Source: Microbacterium sp. LWO12-1.2 (lineage in GTDB: Bacteria > Actinomycetota > Actinomycetes > Actinomycetales > Microbacteriaceae). Taken from it: DNA of 64,000 nt. Below the pieces are notes generated by a model. The model searched no databases. It was not told where the DNA came from and saw only the letters and a program-made list of their open reading frames with translations. The stretch's first letter is position 1, and each line of letters starts with the position of its first letter. Position numbers and translations under genes: made by a program. The stretch covers positions 3,596,001-3,660,000 of the forward strand of contig NZ_JBEGII010000001.1 in the NCBI RefSeq assembly GCF_040675875.1, in the 5' to 3' direction. Shown one piece after another: positions 1-8,904 of this stretch.

Positions 1-1
1 G

Positions 2-685
2 ATCGGCCAGCGCCTACCGAAGACGCTGATCCTCGCGCTCATCTCGATGCTGATCGCCCTCATCATCGCGATCCCGATGGGCATCTTCCAGGCCGTGCGT
101 CGGGGCAAGGCCGCCGACTACATCCTCACCACGTGGAACTTCATCGTCTACTCCACACCGTCCTTCTTCCTCGGTCTCATCCTCGTGATCGTGTTCGCGC
201 AGTGGCTCCGACTCGTGCCCGCCCAGGCGCCGCAGGGCGAGACCGTCGGCGACGTGCTGGCGAACCCGGCAGGACTCGTGCTGCCGGTCGCCACCGCAGC
301 CCTCGGCATCATCGCGACGTTCTCGCGCTACATGCGCTCCGCGACCATCGACAACCTCTCTGAGGACTACGTCCGCACCGCCAGGGCCAAGGGCACATCG
401 GTCTCGGTCGTGATCACCCGTCATGTCGTGCGCAACTCCCTGACGCCCGTCATCGCGATGCTCGGCTACTACCTGCCCGTGATGTTCGGCGGCATGATCG
501 TCGTCGAATCCCTCTTCAACTACCCCGGCATGGGGCTGCTGTTCTGGACGTCGGCGCAGACCTCCGACTACCCCGTCCTGCTCGGCTGCATCCTGGTCAT
601 CGCGCTCGCGACCGTCATCGGCTCGCTCCTCGCCGACATCATCCAGGCTCTGCTCGACCCGCGCACCCGTGAGGAGCTCTCGTGA
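2..685 (+). CDS. Peptide ABC transporter permease, DppB/OppB-like (5' truncated by window edge)
   Basis: Inner-membrane permease of a peptide/oligopeptide ABC importer. The reading frame is open from the first bases, so the true start lies upstream; 227 residues are visible of a usual 310-340. Several hydrophobic segments are visible, and the cytoplasmic coupling (EAA-type) loop is recognisable at YVRTARAKG followed by HVVRNSL, as is typical of the binding-protein-dependent permease family. The stop codon overlaps the GTG start of the next permease by 4 bp, and that gene overlaps a double ATPase, so this is one operon. The solute-binding protein would be expected upstream, outside the window. 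Substrate cannot be told from this fragment. Confidence 0.9.
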   Translation: MGQRLPKTLILALISMLIALIIAIPMGIFQAVRRGKAADYILTTWNFIVYSTPSFFLGLILVIVFAQWLRLVPAQAPQGETVGDVLANPAGLVLPVATAALGIIATFSRYMRSATIDNLSEDYVRTARAKGTSVSVVITRHVVRNSLTPVIAMLGYYLPVMFGGMIVVESLFNYPGMGLLFWTSAQTSDYPVLLGCILVIALATVIGSLLADIIQALLDPRTREELS

Positions 686-1560
686 GCACGACGACCATCC
701 TGACCCGGACGCTGACCCCGCGTCAGCGCGGCATGCGCCGATTCCTGCAGAACAAGCTCGCGGTGTTCGGCATCGTCACGATCGCCCTGTTCCTGCTGTT
801 CTGCTTCGTCGGACCGCTGATCCATCCGACGGACCAGATCCACACCGACCTGCGCAACACGATGCTCCCGCCCGGCAGCCCAGGACACCCGCTCGGCACC
901 GATGACATCGGCTACGACGTGCTCGGCCGCCTCATGATGGGCGGACAGATCTCGATCCTCATCGGCCTGGCGGCCGGCATCCTCGCCACCGTCATCGGCA
1001 CGCTGTGGGGAGCGATCGCCGGCTACGTCGGCGGCGCCGTCGACACCGTGATGATGCGCGTCGTGGATGCGGGCATCGCGATCCCCGCGACCTTCCTGCT
1101 GCTCATCCTCTCGGCGATCCTGCGCCCGAGCGTGCCGCTCATGATCTGCGTGATCGGACTAGTGTCCTGGCTCGTGCCCGCGCGTCTCGTGCGAGCCGAA
1201 TCGATCTCGCTCAAGTCGCGCGAGTACGTGCTGGCGCTGCGGGCGATGGGCGGAACCCATTCGCGCGCCGTGCTCAAGCACATCGTCCCGAACACGGTCG
1301 GCACGATCGTCGTGAACGCGACCTTCCAGGTGGCAGACGCGATCCTGCTCGTCGCCTACATCTCCTTCCTCGGCATGGGCCTGCAGAAGCCGGCCACCGA
1401 CTGGGGAGCCATGCTCACGAGCGGCATCACCTACACCTACGCCGGCGCCTGGTGGCTCATCTTCCCCGCAGGATTCTGCATCGTGCTCACGGTGTGCGCG
1501 TTCAACAGCATCGGCGACGGCCTCCGCGACTTCTTCGACGTGAAGGGACGTGCCGCATGA
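682..1560 (+). CDS. Peptide ABC transporter permease, DppC/OppC-like
   Basis: Second membrane subunit of the importer, 292 residues. The GTG start overlaps the previous stop (GTGA). A basic N-terminus precedes a first hydrophobic helix at about residues 25-45, then a periplasmic stretch with GTDDIGYDVLGR, which is a hallmark of OppC-type permeases, and further helices after about residue 90. The coupling loop lies around SREYVLALRAMGG. Length and motifs match the family. It ends inside the start codon of the ATPase gene (ATGA). Function as a permease is firm; the transported peptide or glycopeptide is unknown. Confidence 0.93.
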   Translation: MSTTTILTRTLTPRQRGMRRFLQNKLAVFGIVTIALFLLFCFVGPLIHPTDQIHTDLRNTMLPPGSPGHPLGTDDIGYDVLGRLMMGGQISILIGLAAGILATVIGTLWGAIAGYVGGAVDTVMMRVVDAGIAIPATFLLLILSAILRPSVPLMICVIGLVSWLVPARLVRAESISLKSREYVLALRAMGGTHSRAVLKHIVPNTVGTIVVNATFQVADAILLVAYISFLGMGLQKPATDWGAMLTSGITYTYAGAWWLIFPAGFCIVLTVCAFNSIGDGLRDFFDVKGRAA

Positions 1561-3224
1561 GCGACGCGCTGCTCTCCATCACCGACCTCACCGTCACGTT
1601 CCGCACTGAGGACGGCCCGGTCGAGGCCGTCAAGGGCATCGATCTGGAGGTGCGCGCCGGAGAGGTGCTCGCCCTCGTCGGAGAATCCGGATCGGGCAAG
1701 TCGGTCACCGCGATGGCCGTGCTCAAGCTGCTGCCGCGATCGGCGACCGTCACCGGCTCCATCCGTCTCGGCGGCCGCGAGATCCTCCCGCTGGGCGAGC
1801 CCGAGATGAACGCGATCCGCGGTGCGGAGATCTCGATGGTGTTCCAGGAGCCCATGACGGCTCTGAACCCCAGCATGCACATCGGCGACCAGATCACGGA
1901 GGCGATCCTCAACCACGGCGGCGTCGCGAAGGCGGAAGCCTGGAACCGTGCGGTCGCGCTGCTGCAGCGCGTGGGCATCCCCGAGCCCGAGCGGCGCGCG
2001 AAGAGCTACCCGCACGAGCTGTCCGGTGGTCAGCGTCAGCGCGTGGTCATCGCGATCGCCCTCGCCTGCGAGCCGCAGCTGATCATCGCCGACGAGCCGA
2101 CCACCGCGCTCGACGTGACCGTGCAGGCCGAGATCCTCGACCTCATCCGTCGCCTCGCCGCCGACACGGGCACGGCCTTCCTGCTCGTGACCCACAACAT
2201 GGGCGTCGTCGCCGACATCGCCGACCGCGTCGCCGTCATGTTCCGCGGCACCATGGTCGAGATCGGCAGCACCCGTGAGGTGCTCACGGCCCCGCGTGAG
2301 GACTACACGAAGAAGCTGCTCAGCGCCGTCCCCTCCCTGCCCGACATCGCGACGGTCGTCGAGCGCGTCGAGCCGGAATCCGTGCCTGATGCGGTGCTCG
2401 ACATGGTCGGTGCGAGCGTCACCTACCGCCGCGGAGGGCGCTCGTTCCTCGCACTCGACGGCGTCGACCTGCGCATCGCCCCCGGTGAGATCCTCGGTCT
2501 GGTCGGAGAGTCGGGGTCGGGCAAGTCGACCCTGGGTCGTGCCGCGCTCGGACTCCTGCCCCTCTCGGCCGGGAGCATGACGCTCTTCGGTGAGCAGGTC
2601 GGTCGCGGCGGCGTCGGTCGCCGGCGCGAACGCGAGCTGCGCGGACGCGTCGGCGCGATCTTCCAAGATCCTGGTTCGAGCCTCGACCCGCGGATGACGG
2701 TGGGCGAGGCGATCTCCGAGCCGATGCTCGTGCAGCGCCGGAAGCTGCCGACCACGGCGGCGCAGCGCCGTGCCCGCGTCGCCGAGCTCCTCGACGCGGT
2801 CGAGCTGCCGACGACGTACGCCAACCGCTATCCGCACGAGCTCTCCGGAGGACAGCGTCAGCGCATCGGACTCGCGCGGGCCATCGCCCTGGAGCCCGAG
2901 CTGATCATCGCCGACGAGCCCACCTCTGCGCTGGACGTGTCGGTGCAGGCCGCGGTGCTCGAGGTGCTGCGCTCGCTGCAGGAGAAGATGCACTTCGCCT
3001 GCCTCTTCATCAGCCACGACCTCGCGGTGGTGCATCAGATCTCCGACCGCGTGGCCGTGATGCTGAAGGGCGAGATCGTCGAGACCGGATCGGCCGACGA
3101 TGTGCTCCTCGCGCCGCAGCATCCGTACAGCCGGCGCCTGCTGGCATCCGTGCCCGTCCCGGACCCGGACAAGCAGGCGCTGCGACGGGAGGCCCGTGCG
3201 GCCGCCCGGGTGATCGCTCCGTGA
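1557..3224 (+). CDS. Fused double ATPase of peptide ABC transporter (DppD-DppF in one chain)
   Basis: 555 residues holding two complete ABC ATPase domains, equivalent to DppD and DppF fused head to tail. Walker A GESGSGKS occurs at about residues 42-49 and again at about 317-324; each half has an LSGGQRQR signature and a Walker B (DEPTTALD, then DEPTSALD). The ATG was chosen because it overlaps the permease stop as ATGA; a longer frame upstream is only the shadow of the permease gene. Such fusions are common in actinobacterial peptide importers. Each half carries the C-terminal Opp/Dpp extension (for example PQHPYSRRLLASVP). It energises the two permeases above. Confidence 0.93.
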   Translation: MSDALLSITDLTVTFRTEDGPVEAVKGIDLEVRAGEVLALVGESGSGKSVTAMAVLKLLPRSATVTGSIRLGGREILPLGEPEMNAIRGAEISMVFQEPMTALNPSMHIGDQITEAILNHGGVAKAEAWNRAVALLQRVGIPEPERRAKSYPHELSGGQRQRVVIAIALACEPQLIIADEPTTALDVTVQAEILDLIRRLAADTGTAFLLVTHNMGVVADIADRVAVMFRGTMVEIGSTREVLTAPREDYTKKLLSAVPSLPDIATVVERVEPESVPDAVLDMVGASVTYRRGGRSFLALDGVDLRIAPGEILGLVGESGSGKSTLGRAALGLLPLSAGSMTLFGEQVGRGGVGRRRERELRGRVGAIFQDPGSSLDPRMTVGEAISEPMLVQRRKLPTTAAQRRARVAELLDAVELPTTYANRYPHELSGGQRQRIGLARAIALEPELIIADEPTSALDVSVQAAVLEVLRSLQEKMHFACLFISHDLAVVHQISDRVAVMLKGEIVETGSADDVLLAPQHPYSRRLLASVPVPDPDKQALRREARAAARVIAP

Positions 3225-4186
3225 CGGCGCTCGCTTCCGACGCGCACACAGGCAGGGGCAGGACGGGCGACCATGACACCGCGGTCGTGCTGGGGCTCGA
3301 CGTCGGCGGATCCAGCGTCAAACATCTTCTCGCCCGCGCCGACGCATCGATGGCGCAGCCGCCGACCCCGCTCGCCCGCGGCAGGAACGCGACGCCCACG
3401 TCTTCTCCGGCCGAAGCCCTCGCGGCCATCGCGCGGACGGTCAGGGGTGACCGCGCCCTGGCGCGCCTCGTGCTCTCGATCCCCGGCATCGTGGACGAGG
3501 AGAACGGTGTCGTCATCCGCTCGGCCAACATCCCCGCGCTCGACGGCGCCCCGCTCGGACGCCAGCTCGAGTCCGCGCTCGGAGTGCCGGTCGACGTGAT
3601 CAACGACGGGCACGCGGCGGCGGTCGCCGAGGCCTCGTGGGGTGCCGGCGCGGGCATCGACGACGTCTTCGTGCTCGCCCTCGGCACCGGGATCGCCGGC
3701 GCGCACGTGGTCGACGGACGAGTCGTCACGGGTGCCCACGGATCCGCCGGAGAACTCGGCCACATCACGATCGACCCGGTGGGCAGCGAGTGCTCGTGCG
3801 GGCGCCGCGGCTGCCTCGAGACCATCATCGGAGCCCCCGCGCTGCGAGACGCGTGGGCGGAGGCCGGTGGCAGAGGCGGGCCCGAGGCGCTGTTCGACGC
3901 GTTCGCGGCGGGGGATGGCGCGGCGACCGCGATCGTGCGCCGGGCCTCCTCGGCACTGGCCGAAGCACTCCTCACCCTCTGCGCGGTCGTCGACCCCGGC
4001 GGCATCGTGATCGGCGGCGGGCTCGCCCAGGCGCCGCATCATCTCGTGACGCTCGCCGAGCGCTACGTGCGGGAGCGGGCGACGTTCCATCGTGTTCCGC
4101 CCATCGTCCCGGCCACCCTCGGCGGATGGGCGGGCGCCAACGGCACCGTGCTCACCGCACTCCGCCGCCAGCACGCCGCGGGCTAG
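3221..4186 (+). CDS. ROK-family sugar kinase (or ROK-type protein)
   Basis: 321 residues, GTG start overlapping the ATPase stop (GTGA), so translationally coupled to the transporter. The ATP-binding DVGGSSVK motif is near residues 27-34. The ROK zinc/signature segment CSCGRRGCLE is present with Cys at about 191, 193 and 198, preceded by a GELGHITID stretch. There is no N-terminal helix-turn-helix, so this is a kinase-type ROK protein (glucokinase, N-acetylglucosamine or N-acetylmannosamine kinase), not a repressor. Inference from context: it may phosphorylate a sugar released from the compound imported by the adjacent ABC transporter, for example an amino sugar from a glycopeptide. The exact substrate cannot be assigned. 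Confidence 0.85.
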   Translation: MTALASDAHTGRGRTGDHDTAVVLGLDVGGSSVKHLLARADASMAQPPTPLARGRNATPTSSPAEALAAIARTVRGDRALARLVLSIPGIVDEENGVVIRSANIPALDGAPLGRQLESALGVPVDVINDGHAAAVAEASWGAGAGIDDVFVLALGTGIAGAHVVDGRVVTGAHGSAGELGHITIDPVGSECSCGRRGCLETIIGAPALRDAWAEAGGRGGPEALFDAFAAGDGAATAIVRRASSALAEALLTLCAVVDPGGIVIGGGLAQAPHHLVTLAERYVRERATFHRVPPIVPATLGGWAGANGTVLTALRRQHAAG

Positions 4187-4212
4187 CATCCGCTTCGGCG
4201 CGCGCCGGGCCC

Positions 4213-4290
4213 GAGTGCACGGGAACTCGTCGAGTGCACGACCTTCCCGCGCACGGATGCCGTGCACTCGGCAGCAGCCCGTGCACTCGT
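4213..4290. repeat. Intergenic double inverted repeat, word GAGTGCACG
   Basis: Between the ROK gene and the SDR gene. GAGTGCACG occurs twice on the plus strand (4213 and 4232) and CGTGCACTC twice in inverted form (around 4261 and 4280), so either left copy can pair with either right copy. The layout (two direct, two inverted) recurs at other gene boundaries in this window with different words. There is no T-tract. It could act as an RNA stem-loop terminator or processing site, or as a DNA repeat; the sequence does not decide. Confidence 0.7.
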
Positions 4291-4351
4291 CGCCGTGTGC
4301 GCGCGGGGTCTCTCAGGAACGGATGCCGTGGACTCGCGTAAAATCAGGACA

Positions 4352-5872
4352 ATGACCGACGTGCCCCTGCCCTCCGAAGAGCCCCTGGGCGCCGGCATCG
4401 ACCCCGACGATCTCGCCACGACCCTGCGCGTGCTCTCCGAGCTGCACAAGATCGACAACGAGCACCCCGACTTCGTGGCCGTGCGCCACGCGACCGCCGC
4501 CATGTTCAAGGCCGTCAAGCGCGTGCGCCGCAAGGAGATCCGCGACGCGATCGCCGACGCCGACAAGGCCGTGGTCGCCCGCACCGCCACCGGTGCCCCC
4601 GACCGCATCGACGACGAGACCCGCGGCAACGATCTCGCGACGAGCGTCGTCGACGCCCCGATCGCGGGCGAGCTCATCAAGCCGCGCAACTGCTACATCT
4701 GCAAGCAGCCGTACACGCAGGTCGACGCGTTCTACCACCAGCTCTGCCCGGACTGCGCCCGCTTCAGCCACGGCAAGCGTAACGCCCGCACCGACCTCAC
4801 CGGCAAGCGTGCGCTGCTCACGGGCGGCCGCGCCAAGATCGGCATGCACATCGCCCTGCGGCTGCTGCGCGACGGCGCGCACACGACCATCACCACGCGG
4901 TTCCCCCGTGATGCCGTGCGCCGGTTCTCTGCACTCCCCGACTCGGCGGACTGGCTGCACCGGCTGCGGGTGGTCGGTATCGACCTGCGTGACCCTGCCC
5001 AGGTGATCGGTCTCACCGACTCGGTCGCGGCGCAGGGGCCCCTCGACATCCTCATCAACAACGCGGCGCAGACCGTTCGCCGCTCGCCCGGTGCGTACTC
5101 ACTGCTGGCGGATGCCGAGCTGCAGCCGCTGCCCGACGGACCGCTGCCCGAGATGGAGACCTTCGGCCACACCGCCGACCCGCACCCGCAGGCACTGCAG
5201 GCCTCGGTCGACGCGCACCCGCTGCTCTCGGTCGCCGCGCTCGGGGGCACGGTGGCCGAGCAGGGCGGCCAGGCGCTCACGGCCGAGGACCTCGCGCGGC
5301 TCGCGATGGCCCCCGGATCCTCCTCGCTCGAGAAGCACGCCGACGGCACCGCGATCGATGCCGGGGGACTCGTGCCCGACGTCAACCGCGTCAACAGCTG
5401 GGTGCAGTCGATCGATCAGGTCGACCCGCTCGAGATGCTCGAGGTGCAGCTCGCGAACACCACCGCACCGTTCCTGCTGATCAGCCGGCTGCGCGCGTCG
5501 ATGGCGGCATCATCGGCGCACCGCAAGTACGTGGTGAACGTGTCGGCCATGGAGGGACAGTTCTCCCGCCGCTACAAGGGTCCAGGTCACCCGCACACCA
5601 ATATGGCGAAGGCCGCGCTGAACATGCTCACGCGCACCAGCGCCGGCGAGATGCTCGAGAAGGACGGCATCCTGATGACCGCCGTCGACACCGGCTGGAT
5701 CACCGATGAGCGCCCGCACTACACGAAGGTGCGCCTGGCCGAAGAGGGCTTCCACGCCCCGCTCGACCTCGTCGACGGTGCGGCCCGTGTGTACGACCCG
5801 ATCGTGCGCGGCGAGGCCGGCGACGACATCCACGGCGTCTTCCTCAAGGACTACGAGCCCAGCCCCTGGTGA
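4352..5872 (+). CDS. SDR-like protein with N-terminal Cys4 (zinc-knuckle-like) motif
   Basis: 506 residues. The ATG at 4352 was preferred over upstream in-frame codons because those lie in the repeat region. An N-terminal roughly 110-residue helical part precedes a Cys4 motif, CYIC (Cys114, Cys117) and CPDC (Cys132, Cys135), likely zinc-binding. A Rossmann fold follows, with LLTGGRAKIG and LINNAAQT. The catalytic region has Ser398 (NVSAMEG), but at the place of the SDR YxxxK motif the sequence reads TNMAK: Thr416 replaces the tyrosine and Lys420 is kept. An insertion of roughly 100 residues sits between the NNAA motif and the active site. Known of family: SDRs use Ser-Tyr-Lys. Inference: altered chemistry or a non-catalytic, nucleotide-sensing role. 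Substrate unknown. Confidence 0.8.
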   Translation: MTDVPLPSEEPLGAGIDPDDLATTLRVLSELHKIDNEHPDFVAVRHATAAMFKAVKRVRRKEIRDAIADADKAVVARTATGAPDRIDDETRGNDLATSVVDAPIAGELIKPRNCYICKQPYTQVDAFYHQLCPDCARFSHGKRNARTDLTGKRALLTGGRAKIGMHIALRLLRDGAHTTITTRFPRDAVRRFSALPDSADWLHRLRVVGIDLRDPAQVIGLTDSVAAQGPLDILINNAAQTVRRSPGAYSLLADAELQPLPDGPLPEMETFGHTADPHPQALQASVDAHPLLSVAALGGTVAEQGGQALTAEDLARLAMAPGSSSLEKHADGTAIDAGGLVPDVNRVNSWVQSIDQVDPLEMLEVQLANTTAPFLLISRLRASMAASSAHRKYVVNVSAMEGQFSRRYKGPGHPHTNMAKAALNMLTRTSAGEMLEKDGILMTAVDTGWITDERPHYTKVRLAEEGFHAPLDLVDGAARVYDPIVRGEAGDDIHGVFLKDYEPSPW

Positions 5873-5902
5873 CACCCGTGCGGGCTGCTCCCGACCGGGG
5901 TG

Positions 5903-5982
5903 CGGATGCACGACCGAGTCACGGATGCACGACCGAGTCGCCTGTTCCGGCGTGCATCCGTTCCAGAATCGTGCATCCGTAC
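5903..5982. repeat. Intergenic double inverted repeat, word CGGATGCACGAC
   Basis: Sits between the convergent ends of the SDR and deacetylase genes. An 18-bp unit beginning CGGATGCACGAC is repeated directly at 5903 and 5922 (19-bp period). GTGCATCCG, its partial reverse complement, follows at about 5952 and 5971. Pairing of the two halves gives alternative stem-loops. It shares its word with the elements near 9989 and 20490. Position between converging genes fits a bidirectional terminator, but no U-tract is visible. Confidence 0.75.
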
Positions 5983-5996
5983 CGGGGTGAGACCCG

Positions 5997-7538
5997 TCAG
6001 ATGAGCGGGCCGTGCCGGACGATGCCGCTCGGCACGCTGCCGCCGAACAGGGCGTCGAGTGTGACGAGCGAGAATCCGCGGTCGCGCAGACCGCTCACGA
6101 CCCGGTCGAACACGCGTGCGGACCCGGCCTGGATGTCGTGCATGAGCATGATGGTCGACACCGCGGGGGCGTCGATCGCGTAGCGGGCGAGATCATCGTC
6201 GGCGGGCTTCTCCCAGTCGCGCGTGTCCACGCTCCACAGGATCGCCGGTTCGCCCGCGATCGCCACGACGTCTTCGTCGATGAAGCCACCCGGTGGTCGG
6301 AACGTGGCCACCGGCTGTCCGGACAGTTCCCGCAGCAGCGTGGCGGTGCGGCCGAGCTCGTCCGCGACCTGCTCTTCCGTCAGGTCGGTGAGGTAGGCAT
6401 GGCTCCAGGTGTGATTGCCGATCTGGTGCCCCTCGGCCGCGACCCGACGGACGGTGTCCGGATGCGATCGGGCATTCTGGCCGAGCATGAAGAAGGTGGC
6501 CGCGGACTGCTCGTCGCGCAGCACGTCGAGGAACTGCGGGGTCAGGTCCGATGGTCCGTCGTCGAGCGTGAGCGCCATGCACGGAACCAGATCGCACGGT
6601 GTGGGCACGAAACCCGCGCCAGCGGACGGCGGGCCGGTGAAATCCCCCTCGGCCCGGATGAGCGCCTGTGCGAAGGGCGTGAGAGCGCGCAGCGCGACGG
6701 ACGCGTGCAACGCGACGGACGGCGGATGCTCGCGCGAGCGTTCCCGCCATCCGGCCAGCCCGTCGAGCTCGCGCGCCGTCAGCGCGGCTGGCACCGGGAT
6801 CACGACCTCGTCATCGGTCAGATGACTGCGCAGCAGGGCATCGCGGAAGATCGCGAGCTGCGCATCGGTGGGAGCGGCGACGGGCGACAGGCTGAGGCTG
6901 CCGGCGTCACGGCGCAGGGTGTCGATGTACGAGGGCCACAGGGCCCCCGCGTCGGTGAAGAGGTCCGCCTCGGTCACGACCTCATCGGTCGAGACATCGG
7001 TGTAGATGACCGTCGAAGTGTCGGAGGGCTCTGCGCTGCCCGCCGTGGAGACGATGCGCAGGCGTTCGCCGAGGAGTGATCCGCGGGCCAGCACGATCTC
7101 GCAGACGATCACGGTCCCCTCGCGGTCGCCGAGGAGGTCGGATGCCGATGCGGCAGTCGCTTCGGGGGTGCAGCCGCGCTCGCCGAGCCCGGCACCGCTC
7201 GGGTGCACCATCGGACGATAGGAGCGGCCGCTGATCTGACTCCGCGCCTGTACCGCTTCGCGCACCACCGCTTCGACCGCGGCGTTGAACGAGGGGGCCC
7301 CAGGGAGAGTGGCCCAGCGGGCGTCGATCCCGACGTCGTCGTTGCGCAGCCGCATGTCCGTCGTCGACGCCCGGCCGGGTTCCGAGGGCGCGGGAGCCTC
7401 GGTGATCATGCCGTCGACCGTCCACTGGCGCGGCTCCCACCCGGCGACCGGCTCCGGCGCGCACCCCGTGAGGAGGAGGGCGGCGCCGACGGTCGCGGCG
7501 AGCAGACGGGCGGATCGCGACCTGCCCGGCATCCTCAT
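5997..7538 (-). CDS. Polysaccharide deacetylase lipoprotein (NodB domain)
   Basis: 513 residues. The ATG at 7538 overlaps the upstream stop by 4 bp (ATGA) and gives a signal peptide with lipobox LLLTGCA, so this is a predicted lipoprotein. A middle region of about 200 residues resembles the extracellular domain found before the deacetylase in PdaC-like proteins. The C-terminal NodB domain (roughly residues 310-500) has TLDDGPSD (catalytic Asp pair), NHTWSHAYL (metal-binding HxxxH), RPPGG, and MLMHD (catalytic His). All key residues are present, so it is probably an active metal-dependent carbohydrate esterase acting on peptidoglycan or another cell-wall glycan. It is the last gene of a two-gene minus-strand unit. 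Exact glycan is inferred, not shown. Confidence 0.9.
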   Translation of the reverse strand: MRMPGRSRSARLLAATVGAALLLTGCAPEPVAGWEPRQWTVDGMITEAPAPSEPGRASTTDMRLRNDDVGIDARWATLPGAPSFNAAVEAVVREAVQARSQISGRSYRPMVHPSGAGLGERGCTPEATAASASDLLGDREGTVIVCEIVLARGSLLGERLRIVSTAGSAEPSDTSTVIYTDVSTDEVVTEADLFTDAGALWPSYIDTLRRDAGSLSLSPVAAPTDAQLAIFRDALLRSHLTDDEVVIPVPAALTARELDGLAGWRERSREHPPSVALHASVALRALTPFAQALIRAEGDFTGPPSAGAGFVPTPCDLVPCMALTLDDGPSDLTPQFLDVLRDEQSAATFFMLGQNARSHPDTVRRVAAEGHQIGNHTWSHAYLTDLTEEQVADELGRTATLLRELSGQPVATFRPPGGFIDEDVVAIAGEPAILWSVDTRDWEKPADDDLARYAIDAPAVSTIMLMHDIQAGSARVFDRVVSGLRDRGFSLVTLDALFGGSVPSGIVRHGPLI

Positions 7539-8098
7539 CGCCCGACCTCGATCGTGGTGAGGAGGTCGGCGAGCTCGGCGTCGTAGGCGGGCGACGGAGT
7601 GGAGACGAAGGTGAGGATGACCGGACCCTCGGTGATGGCGCCGACGACGGTGTCCTGGTCCCGGACTCGCGCGTGCAGGACCTCGCCGACCCCCGTGGCC
7701 CGTTCGGACAGGATCTCCTCGCTCGTGGGGCCGAGCGGACCGGGCGCGACCTGATCGAGGGCGGCCGAGGTGTCCGACCCCGAGAGGAGCGAGAACTCGA
7801 CGGTCATCGCGCGGTCGGGGCTGCCGGCGACTCCCCGGGATTCGTCGCCGAAGGGCGTGCGCCATGACCATCCGCCTGGCAGCACGATCGAGGCCCGCCC
7901 CGTCTCGTTCTCCAGCACGATGGTGCGCTCCTGTGGAGAGACCGTCGCCGTGAGGCCGCGCACGATGACCGGGGCGACCAGCGCCGCGAGCAGCCCGAGC
8001 GCGACCAGCACGGTGATCACGACGATCGGAAGCAGGCGCCGCCGGTGCGGCCGCGGCCGCGGGAGCGTCGCCGCGTCGGCCGGGAGAGGGCCGGTCAT
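7535..8098 (-). CDS. Membrane-anchored extracellular protein of unknown function
   Basis: 187 residues starting at ATG 8098. A short basic N-terminus (RPRPHRRRLL) is followed by one transmembrane helix at about residues 23-47, then an extracellular domain of about 140 residues with no cysteine pattern or catalytic motif that I recognise. The downstream deacetylase starts inside its stop codon, so the two are co-translated; a role in the cell envelope is likely. The C-terminal part (ITEGPVILTFVSTPSP through ADLLTTIEV) looks like a lipoprotein-type beta domain, but I cannot name a family. Confidence 0.7.
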   Translation of the reverse strand: MTGPLPADAATLPRPRPHRRRLLPIVVITVLVALGLLAALVAPVIVRGLTATVSPQERTIVLENETGRASIVLPGGWSWRTPFGDESRGVAGSPDRAMTVEFSLLSGSDTSAALDQVAPGPLGPTSEEILSERATGVGEVLHARVRDQDTVVGAITEGPVILTFVSTPSPAYDAELADLLTTIEVGR

Positions 8099-8412
8099 GT
8101 CGTGCGGAGCCTTTCTGCGAGGAGGGTGCCGATCGGCCACGCAGACGCAGGCCCCCCGACCTACGGGGAGCCTACCTCGGGGTGTCGCGAGCAGCCCGAT
8201 GACACGAGGAGCCTCGGGCAGACGGGGGCGTGCGGGAGGGCGGGCGTGCGGGAGGGCGCCGCCGATTGCAGGATGATCTGCTGGACGCAGGAGGATGTGG
8301 CGGCGATCCGTCCTGCAGGTCGCGGATCCTCCTGCAGGTGGCGTCGGCGGTGGCGGGCGGCGCCGCAGCGCAGGCAGCCGAGGGCTGGCGATCAGCAGAG
8401 GGGACTGACCTG
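8099..8412. repeat. 314-bp intergenic stretch with tandem and double inverted repeats, word TTGCAGGA
   Basis: No credible gene on either strand between two minus-strand genes. About 8227-8257 holds a direct duplication of a G-rich unit around GCGTGCGGGAGGGCG. At 8266-8340 the double-inverted layout appears again: TTGCAGGATG (8266) and CGCAGGAGGATG (8286) face ATCCGTCCTGCAGG (8306) and GGATCCTCCTGCAGG (8324). The downstream part (8099-8220) should carry the promoter and leader of the membrane protein ending at 7535; I could not point to a convincing -10/-35. Confidence 0.65.
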
Positions 8413-8904
8413 TCAGGCGCGGGGTCGCGGCCGGGCGGCCCGCAGGATCACACCGAGGATCAGCAGCACGAGGGCGAGCACGCCGACGGTCACGGCGCCG
8501 GCGATGTCGAAGAACGACTGGATGGGGCCGACCGTGAATCGGCCGCCGTCGACAGGACCGTCGCACGTGAGCGCGGTGATGCCCTCGGAGCCGGTGACGA
8601 AGCTGCCCTGAGTATCCCAGGCCTCGGGCACCAGCAGGCCCTGCTGCATCATGTCGGGTCGGAGCTGAACTTCGCCACCGTCGGGCACTGTGCCGGTGCA
8701 GTCGATGGCGCCCCACTGGTTCGAGGGTGTGACGTAGATCGCATGGGTGCCGGCGGCCAGTTCGACCTCCATCGTCTCGCCGAACGGCGTCGGCGGTGCG
8801 AGGCGGAAACCGGGACTGAAGGCCAGGAAGGCAGCAGTGGCCAGCGCGAGGATGCCGAGCAGGAGCAGGACCGACCAGGCGCGGCGGGGTCGCAGCTCGC
8901 TCAT
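8413..8904 (-). CDS. Small two-helix membrane protein, extracytoplasmic central domain
   Basis: 163 residues. Starts at ATG 8904, overlapping the stop of the HxlR regulator (ATGA), so it is the second gene of that unit. One transmembrane helix near residues 10-30, an extracellular domain of about 95 residues containing two cysteines (IDCTGTVP and ALTCDGPVD, possibly a disulfide), and a second helix near 133-153 followed by a basic tail. No enzyme motif is visible. Function unknown; co-transcription with a redox-type HxlR regulator hints at envelope or stress function, which is inference only. Confidence 0.75.
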   Translation of the reverse strand: MSELRPRRAWSVLLLLGILALATAAFLAFSPGFRLAPPTPFGETMEVELAAGTHAIYVTPSNQWGAIDCTGTVPDGGEVQLRPDMMQQGLLVPEAWDTQGSFVTGSEGITALTCDGPVDGGRFTVGPIQSFFDIAGAVTVGVLALVLLILGVILRAARPRPRA

